A DNA stretch of 12,584 nt from positions 1 to 12,584 of the forward strand of contig JAJJXM010000218.1 of assembly GCA_024516155.1 (NCBI GenBank), given 5' to 3'. Below the pieces are notes generated by a model. The model was not told the DNA's origin, ran no database searches, and saw only the letters and a list, made by a program, of their open reading frames with translations. The stretch's first letter is position 1. The number at the start of each line of letters is the position of its first letter. Positions 7,423-12,584 of the stretch are shown one piece after another. This stretch comes from Pyronema omphalodes. Its lineage: Eukaryota > Ascomycota > Pezizomycetes > Pezizales > Pyronemataceae. Made by a program: the position numbers and the translations under genes.

Positions 7423-7705
7423 ACCCCGCGGACCGATCTGCGCCCTCTGTGGAAAAGAACACCCTACGGAGAACCACAACTGCACCGAATGCCCGACGAG
7501 AAACGGTAAGTCGTGCTCACACACTAAGTACGAATGCAGAAACTGCGTCGAGGCTGGCATCCCCGAACATGACCATCCCGCCTTTCACAAACAATGCCCG
7601 ACTCGCCTCCGCATCCACAAGGAAGCCAGAGAGGCAACCCAACCCGCCGCCTCTACCTCACCCAACCCTACAGACAAAGACACCGAAATGATCCAACATG
7701 TCTAA
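7423..7705 (+). pseudogene. LINE ORF1, 3' part with second and third zinc knuckles
   Basis: This is the C-terminal 94 or so residues of the LINE ORF1 protein, in the same frame as 260-1395 once the insertion and one duplication are removed. It carries a second knuckle of form C-x2-C-x3-H-x6-C (CALCGKEH...) and a third Cys/His cluster (a CRNC motif, then several histidines and a final cysteine). Together with knuckle 1 upstream this is the usual triple-knuckle end of LINE gag-like proteins. The stop TAA at 7703-7705 overlaps the ORF2 start in ATGTCTAA. There is no start codon of its own in a suitable place, so it is a fragment. The GTAAGT inside it (7506-7511) looks like a splice donor, but the reading frame continues normally through it. 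Confidence 0.88.
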
Positions 7706-7790
7706 TTACAACCCATTGGCAACGACAATCCGAATAATTTCCCATAACATGAACCGCCAACGCCCAGCCCTCGACTCCCTCCTAAACAGC
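7698..7790 (+). pseudogene. LINE ORF2 start, endonuclease N-terminus (cut by element D)
   Basis: The first 31 codons of ORF2 start at an ATG that overlaps the ORF1 stop by eight bases (ATGTCTAA), an arrangement suited to termination-reinitiation. The peptide has the first conserved segment of APE-type LINE endonucleases, with Asn in IISHNMN. Element D then interrupts it after the codons for Leu-Leu-Asn-Ser. These codons are repeated at 9768-9779, where the frame resumes. Confidence 0.88.
7779..7790 (+). repeat. Target-site duplication of element D, left copy
   Basis: The 12-bp sequence CTCCTAAACAGC recurs exactly at 9768-9779. Confidence 0.93.
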
Positions 7791-7990
7791 AAAAAAGAAA
7801 CACGGCAACGGCGACCCCCCCCTGCATTCTCAACAACGAGCACCGAAACCCCCGGTTTTCTCATCGGATTCGGATTCGCAGCACTCTATTACGTTGTTCT
7901 CTGGATTTTCAGGGAATTCTACGTTGTTTTTGTCGACTTTTGTCGCAAAATCAGAGTTTTCACGAGTTTTGGCTTACCCCACCTCACGAA

Positions 7991-9439
7991 ATGTCGCCAA
8001 AACAACGACAGAACAACGCCCAACGATCGAAACGGTCCGAAAACGCGTACAATGTTCTAGCCGACCTTCCTCATGATGGATCTAACTCTACTTTTGATGG
8101 AAGAGATGGAATAGTTGATGAAGTTGATGGAAACAGTGCTGGAGAACCCCTCCAGAGCGTGGTCTTGGCAGGATCACCAGTTCCTTCGGCTTCAGCAGAC
8201 CAGCAACAAGACACAACTACCCGATCGCTGTATATGTGGCGCCGCGACATGATCCAGTTCATCCTTGAAGAATATGGAGCTTGCGATGAAGCGCGCCTGG
8301 ACAGAGCATTGCACATGAACCACTCACGAATCAGTGCCCTCACCTTGTTAGGTGTGAACCAGGACAACAAGGAGACTCACCGCCGCTTCGACACAGTCGA
8401 AGAGAAGATGTACGACATAAGCGACCACATCAACGACAGGTTTGACGCCGTTCTGGCGAAACTCAACGACCTGCACGGCGAAAATGCGAAGCTGCGCGCA
8501 GCATACGACTCTACACAGGCAGAAACAGCAGCTCTCAAGGCTGCTGTGGCCGCCCTGACGAGGAAAATCGACGACCAGCAACAAGTCATTTCGGCGCCCC
8601 CCTCACCGAACCTCACGGCCTCGTCCTCAGCGATGGAAGAGATGACTATGCAACTGTCCGTCGTCCAACATGACATTCAGGATGTCCTGGACGCTGTCCG
8701 CAACCCTCCTGGCAAGAGAAAGCGAAGGGGAAGCGACCAGAACACCGAACCCACCTCACCAACGACCAGAGCACCGGTCAACCACAAACCGAGAGCTGCA
8801 TCACCGGTGCGAAGCCTGATGCACTCGAAACATGCGACTACCGCCGCCCAGGACAAGCTTGATGCCCTCAAGCCTATGTCCGCCCTACCTCTCCTCGCGA
8901 TCACGTCAACCGATGCGACACCGGAACCTCACCCTGAAAGTTCATCTGCTCAGGACACACCTCTACCCGACGCCCCAAGCACTGCCCCTGCTGAGACGAA
9001 CGGATGGAAGACTGTGGAAGCGAAGGCTAAGCAGAAGAAGAAGATGAAAGCGCAGGAGACGAGACCTACGGCAGCGACACCCAGCAGGACCCCTACAACG
9101 AAGAATGGTGGAAGGGGAAAGAATACCCACCAACCCAGACAGACAACCCCCTCCGCAAAGAAGACTTGGGCAGAAGTCGTCAAGAGCGGAGGCATCAACG
9201 TCCAGATTGTGCTTGGGAATGGCAATCTTGGACTTACAACACCACCGACAAGAAGGGGAGAGAGGCGAGGCGGGGCAGCGAGAAGGCTGAGGAAGAAGGA
9301 GGGAGAAGGGGAGAGAGGGGAGGAGAAGAGGGGCAGAGCGGGCCCGGGTGTTTCAAAGGGCAAAGAGTCAGGAGACACCGGCGGAGGAGTTGAGAGAGGG
9401 GAGGAGAGTGGGGGCGTAGGGGGCCCGGCGGCTGTTTAA
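7991..9439 (+). CDS. Coiled-coil, Arg/Gly-tailed ORF1-like protein of element D (482 aa)
   Basis: This is the second fully intact copy of the element gene in the window. The ATG at 7991 is the same start as in A and B, and the stop TAA is at 9437-9439. The N-terminal 70 residues and everything from about residue 165 onwards are close to copy B: the coil, KRKRR patch, WAEVV motif and Arg/Gly tail. Residues about 72-165 share only a sparse pattern with B (an RR pair, a small-residue LG step, a T-x-RRF segment and an R-FD segment). The pattern is kept without stops or length change, which suggests constraint on fold rather than decay. No RT or nuclease motif is present. The presumed job is binding the element RNA and helping its insertion by an RT supplied in trans (inference). 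Confidence 0.85.
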   Translation: MSPKQRQNNAQRSKRSENAYNVLADLPHDGSNSTFDGRDGIVDEVDGNSAGEPLQSVVLAGSPVPSASADQQQDTTTRSLYMWRRDMIQFILEEYGACDEARLDRALHMNHSRISALTLLGVNQDNKETHRRFDTVEEKMYDISDHINDRFDAVLAKLNDLHGENAKLRAAYDSTQAETAALKAAVAALTRKIDDQQQVISAPPSPNLTASSSAMEEMTMQLSVVQHDIQDVLDAVRNPPGKRKRRGSDQNTEPTSPTTRAPVNHKPRAASPVRSLMHSKHATTAAQDKLDALKPMSALPLLAITSTDATPEPHPESSSAQDTPLPDAPSTAPAETNGWKTVEAKAKQKKKMKAQETRPTAATPSRTPTTKNGGRGKNTHQPRQTTPSAKKTWAEVVKSGGINVQIVLGNGNLGLTTPPTRRGERRGGAARRLRKKEGEGERGEEKRGRAGPGVSKGKESGDTGGGVERGEESGGVGGPAAV

Positions 9440-9767
9440 CTTTGCTTTGGTTTTGTTTTTGCTTTGTGGGGGAAATAAAGGCGGAAAAATGTTTAAAAAC
9501 GGGAGGGGAAGGGTGGAGGAAATGGGGGAACGACCCGGCGAGGTGGCCTCCGAGCGTACAGGGCTCCTGGAACAGACGACGCTTGACGAACAAAAGCACA
9601 ACGAGATTTGGGGGTCTACAACCCCACACCCTAACGACAAGCTCTGGGGCATACCCAGTGAGAGCCTGGCCTAACACCCGGGTTTCTTAATTTTGTATTT
9701 ACTGTAGATTCCGCCATAACCTTACGGTTGGATGCGTGTATGAGTTAATAAATAAATAAATAAATAA
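9440..9767 (+). other. Variant 3' UTR and (AATA)n tail of element D
   Basis: The first 90 or so bases match A/B/C well, including the T-rich stretch and AATAAA. After that the similarity falls to short blocks. The two structural elements are still present in altered form: GGGGT/ACCCC at 9611-9625 and AACC-TTAC-GGTT at 9717-9728. Confidence 0.8.
9717..9728 (+). promoter_or_regulatory. 3'-terminal hairpin of element D
   Basis: AACC-TTAC-GGTT: the stem is identical to the other copies while the loop has changed from TTCG to TTAC. It lies just upstream of the AATA tail. Confidence 0.55.
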
Positions 9768-9779
9768 CTCCTAAACAGC
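9768..9779 (+). repeat. Target-site duplication of element D, right copy
   Basis: Exact 12-bp match to 7779-7790. LINE ORF2 resumes in frame here. Confidence 0.93.
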
Positions 9780-10956
9780 GCCTGCACAACAGCAGACATC
9801 ATCCTGCTACAGGAAATCAACATCACCGACCCCGCCTTCGCCACCACCCACCCCGCCTTCACGTTGGTCCTGCCCCCCCGCGGTGACAGAGCCTCCAACA
9901 GGACGGCGGCGTATATCAACCGCACAAACCCTTACCTGAAAGTATCACAACGCACAGACATATGTACAGACCCGGACCTCTAGGTCCTCGAGGTAGGTAC
10001 AGATCTCATCCCCGCGTTTTTCCTTTTAAATATTTATAATGAACGTGACCCCGAAACCCAAACCTACACAATTCCCCGCTCCCTATCACCCCTTTCCCTC
10101 CCACACAGATGCGTTATAACAGGTGACCTCAACGCTCACCACGCTCTATGGAACTCCGCAACACGCACACCCAAACGTGCCAGTGAACTGGGACACCTAA
10201 TAGAACAGGAAAACTGGAGATTGGTTTCCGTCCCAGACACCCCGACACACTACTACCAACGGGGGACTAGATCCTCCGTTATCGACTTGACCCTGGCCTC
10301 GCCAGCCATGATGGAAGAGGTAGGGAACTGGGCCATAGACGATGAACTAGCCACCGGGTCGGACCACGAAGTAATTCGCTTCGACATCCAAACTGTGCAC
10401 CCAGACATAGAACCTACCCCCCCACCGGAACGTATCAACTGGCGGAAAACAGACTGGGCCTTGTTCTCCACGACCCTCCAAGCATCCATCTCCGCATCGA
10501 CAACACAGTGGAGTCAATACGCCTCCAACCCCACACCGGAAAACCTCGACGCCTGGGCACGTCACGCGAGAGAACATATCCTCGATGCAGCCCGCGCCTC
10601 CACCCCCGTACTACAAGTCACCCCCCGATCGAAACGTTGGTGGACGGTGGAAGTCACCACCGCCAGAAAGGATATGACCCGCGCGAAAAGAAGGTGGAAA
10701 TCAACAGGCTCAGACACTAACCACACCATTTACCGCCGCCTACGAAACATGTATCACCGTCAGATAAGACATGCCAAGGATGCGATGTGGAAAGAATATC
10801 TAGCTCAGGCAGAAGGACCAGACGTCTGGAGGGCCTTCAAATACACAAACCCGCGCCGTGCCCAACTCACTCCGAATATCCGCGCCACAATCAACGGAAG
10901 GGAGGAACTCTGCAGTTCGTTCGACAGGAAAGTAGAGGCATTTCAGATGTTATTCC

Positions 10957-10990
10957 CCCCACCACCTCCCCCACCCCCCCCCCCCATCCA
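10957..10990 (+). repeat. Poly-C-rich tract in ORF2 (poly-proline), site of a frameshift
   Basis: An almost pure C tract encodes a run of prolines between the ORF2 linker and the RT domain. The frame used upstream is lost by about 11012, and the RT continues in the next frame, so a length change in this tract is the simplest cause. Confidence 0.7.
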
Positions 10991-11847
10991 CCCTCCCCTG
11001 TTGCAGAGAGATAGCGTGGACGACCTTCTCGCCGTTGGAGGTCAAACAAGCCATCTTTACCTCTTCCCCCTCGAAAGCCCCAGGACCCGAGGGGATAACA
11101 TTTGGTTGTCTCCGCCAAGTGTATCTCGCCGTCCCCACATACCTAACCAATCTATACTCGACGCTGGGCACTGTAGGGTACCATCCCCGCGGGTGGAGAC
11201 AGGCCACGACGGTAATTATACCAAAACCTAACAAACCCGACTACGCAAATCCAAAGGCGTACCGCCCAATCGCCCTGCTGAACTGCCTTGGAAAAACGTT
11301 AGAGAAATTGATGGCGACTCGGCTCGGACAACTCGCGGAGACCCGGGAACTGTTACACCGAGACCAAATAGGAGGCCGCCCGCAGCGATCCGCCATCGAC
11401 GCCGCAATGGCACTCGTCCACGACATCGAAATAGGTAAGCAACAGAAACTTATCACCACAGCACTTTTCCTAGACGTACGCGGAGCTTTCGACAATGTCT
11501 CCGCCGACCGCCTTCAGCAGACACTACACCAGCTAGGCTGCCCCAGACAAATCTGAACATGGTGCGAAACCTTCCTCGCCGAAAAGGACGACCGCTCTAT
11601 CCTTCGACGGACAAACAGATCGCCAACGCCCAATTAAAACGGGAATCCCCCAGGGTTCCCCAGCATCACCGATCCTGTTCCTCCTGTACTTAAGACCGCT
11701 CTTCGACGCACTAATGCAGGAACACCCGTTCGCGTGGACCCCCAGTTACATGGATGACGTCGCAATCATCGTACAGAGTCGAACCCGGAAAGAAAACGCA
11801 CGCCTCCTGGAAAAAGTCACCAAAACAGCATTCACTTGGGCAGCTTC

Positions 11848-12122
11848 CGTTTGTTTGTTTGTTGTTTGTTCTCTCATTACTTGTTTGCAACCCGAAGGTT
11901 ATGACAAGGGACAGATAAATACAAAAGAGAAGAAGAAAGAAATGTAAAAGCAAAAACCCAGTCTCCACCTCTACCAGTCTCCTCCTCTTGATCGTTGTGG
12001 TTGTGGGGTCTGTCCCCACTGTATACTACGGGGGTTTCTTGTCCAAGCGCGTCTGATGTTCCAAGTGCCCTGCTTGCACAGAGGCCGCCTCGCCGGGCTC
12101 CTCCCTTTCCTCCTCCCTTCCC
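11848..12122 (-). mobile_element. Retroelement copy E, 3' end, inverted, inserted in LINE RT domain
   Basis: On the minus strand this is nearly identical to the last 275 bp of A, B and C, including the GTGGGG/CCCCAC stem-loop, the AACC-TTCG-GGTT hairpin (11889-11900 on the plus strand) and an ACAA-type tail with one irregular unit at 11848. Homology weakens over the next 60 bp or so and then disappears (see 12123-12584). No duplicate of the host bases GGCAGCTTCC is found to the right, so the 5' end of E is either beyond the window or has been rearranged. Confidence 0.85.
11889..11900 (-). promoter_or_regulatory. 3'-terminal hairpin of element E
   Basis: Minus-strand AACC-TTCG-GGTT, identical to A, B and C. 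Confidence 0.55.
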
Positions 12123-12584
12123 CGTCCCATGTTTAGCCATTTTACCGCCTTTGTTTCCTCCGCGTACAAAAGAAAAAGAAAACTCCCGTCGTCCTCCTCT
12201 GCCCCTTCCCCGCGCCCCTCTCTCTCCTTTCGCAACTCCTCGCACTCCTCCCGCCCTTCGAACATAAGAAAAACATTGTCGCACCCAAACAAAGGAAAGT
12301 ACAAAAGAAACTCGTCTGCCCTCTCTCGCCTGCCGTCCCCGTCATCTCCCTTCCCGTGCACCATTCACCATCCGTGCCCTTCTCACCCGCCGTACCATAA
12401 AACAACTCCAACCCGTAAGACAAACAATTGAAAGACAAAGAAAAGAAAACTCAAAACACCCGAACCCCAAGCAGACCCAAGCAACGACCCCAGCCCGATC
12501 CCGTCACCGCGTGCCCGTTCCCTTTCTCTCCGCCTATCCCTCTTCTACCTTCCCCTTTTCTTGTCCCTTTTTTTTTTTTTTTTT
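12123..12584. other. Pyrimidine-rich stretch without a recognised gene, ending in T20
   Basis: About 460 bases with a strongly pyrimidine-rich plus strand. Bases 12123-12180 show weak similarity, on the minus strand, to the region just after the stop codon of the element ORF (GCGGAGGAAACAAAGGCGG against TGGAGGAAATAAAGGAGGG). Beyond that I recognise nothing; short open frames here have low-complexity products and no motif. The likely reading is the upstream part of E from a divergent subfamily. The last 20 bases are all T, which on the minus strand would be an A20 run just upstream of E. Confidence 0.5.

Larger units (their letters stand above)
7791..9767 (+). mobile_element. Retroelement copy D, complete, inserted in LINE ORF2
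   Basis: A full copy of 1977 bp. It begins AAAAAAGAA and then the shared 5' core, has a C8 tract (other copies have C10), an intact ORF at 7991-9439, an AATAAA at 9474-9479, and ends in a tail of AATA units (about 9745-9767). The ORF is close to A/B/C except for its variable block. The 3' UTR differs markedly from the other copies beyond about 9480, and the tail repeat is AATA rather than ACAA, so D represents another subfamily. Confidence 0.94.
1..11847 (+). mobile_element. Non-LTR retrotransposon (LINE), degenerate, interrupted by nested insertions
   Basis: This is the backbone of the window: an ORF1 with CCHC zinc knuckles, followed by an overlapping ORF2 with an APE-type endonuclease and a LINE reverse transcriptase. 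It is interrupted at 1396-7408 and 7791-9767 by complete insertions, and cut at 11848 by a third, inverted one. Removing each insertion together with one copy of its target-site duplication restores an uninterrupted reading frame across both joints, which shows that the flanks were once contiguous. The 5' end lies at or before base 1. The part of ORF2 after the YMDD box and the 3' UTR are not visible. Two stops and two frameshifts in ORF2 show it is inactive. The overall plan fits fungal Tad1-like LINEs (family knowledge); clade assignment would need an RT tree. Confidence 0.93.
9768..11847 (+). pseudogene. LINE ORF2: APE-type endonuclease and reverse transcriptase, degenerate
   Basis: The enzyme that nicks target DNA and copies the LINE RNA into it. 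Endonuclease motifs: QEIN (Glu at 9813-9815), LFNIYNE, GDLNAHH (10122-10142), SVIDL, and GSDH (10356-10367). A linker follows with the SKRWWT segment common in fungal LINEs. RT motifs: KAPGPEG (about 11074), YRPIALLN (11260), FLDVRGAFD (11467-11493, catalytic Asp), GIPQGSP (11642 on), and YMDD (11747-11758). Damage: TAG at 9981-9983; a frameshift in the poly-C/poly-Pro tract at about 10955-11012; TGA at 11554-11556; and a second frameshift at about 11590-11602. The protein is cut after FTWAAS by the inverted element E, so the thumb and C-terminal region are missing. Confidence 0.92.

Noticed and set aside
7506..7511. GTAAGT as a splice donor in ORF1 (also GTAAGC near 11434 in ORF2)
   Set aside because: The reading frames and conserved motifs continue straight through, and no matching acceptor is needed.
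7698..8060. 120-codon frame with hydrophobic stretches resembling membrane segments
   Set aside because: It is the ORF2 start read on into the untranslated 5' region of D; the same region in A and C is broken by a stop in that frame.
11714..11947. Short frame containing YMDD as a separate gene
   Set aside because: It is the end of the LINE RT domain reading on into the inverted tail of E.
1..12584. CRISPR array, bacterial defence system, LTR element or DNA transposon
   Set aside because: No spaced short direct repeats, no cas-like or transposase motifs, no long terminal repeats, and the inverted copies are explained by the orientation of B and E.

Overview
The window looks like a piece of a eukaryotic, probably fungal, genome made up almost entirely of non-LTR retrotransposons. 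I saw no bacterial, viral or ordinary host gene. The fungal reading is inference: it rests on a gag-like ORF1 with CCHC knuckles, an APE-type endonuclease/reverse transcriptase ORF2 of the general Tad1/fungal LINE kind, and no recognisable introns. I cannot name the species.

The backbone is one plus-strand LINE, from the left edge to about 11847. Its ORF1 begins near 260 and overlaps ORF2 in ATGTCTAA at 7698-7705. ORF2 carries the endonuclease and a reverse transcriptase that reaches the YMDD box at 11747-11758. The LINE is dead: ORF2 has two in-frame stops and two frameshifts, and both ORFs are interrupted by insertions.

The insertions belong to a second retroelement family of about 2 kb. 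I see five copies, called A to E here. Each full copy has the same layout: a 5' core starting ACACGGCAACGGCGAC followed by a run of 8-10 C, a 5' UTR of about 0.2 kb, one ORF of about 484 codons, a 3' UTR, a small terminal hairpin (AACC-TTCG-GGTT) and a tetranucleotide tail. The ORF encodes a coiled coil, a basic KRKRR patch and an Arg/Gly-rich tail, with no endonuclease or RT. Four copies are bounded by exact target-site duplications of 12-15 bp. This allows the history to be reconstructed. C entered LINE ORF1 inside a zinc-knuckle codon run (1396-1518 plus 5544-7408). A then entered the 5' UTR of C (1519-5528). B entered A in inverted orientation (2954-4946). D independently entered the start of ORF2 (7791-9767). 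E, inverted and incomplete, follows the YMDD region (11848 to about 12122 or beyond).

The best candidate for an undescribed system is this family of non-autonomous retroelements that carry only an ORF1-like gene. It resembles, by organisation only, mammalian HAL1 'half-LINEs'. Three of the four complete copies keep, or kept until another copy landed in them, a full-length ORF. The copies are mosaics. A block of about 95 codons in the N-terminal half is strongly divergent between otherwise near-identical copies. D shares the ORF with A/B/C but has a different 3' UTR and tail, while E shares only the last 275 bp. The final 460 bases are pyrimidine-rich, hold no gene I can recognise, and end in T20.
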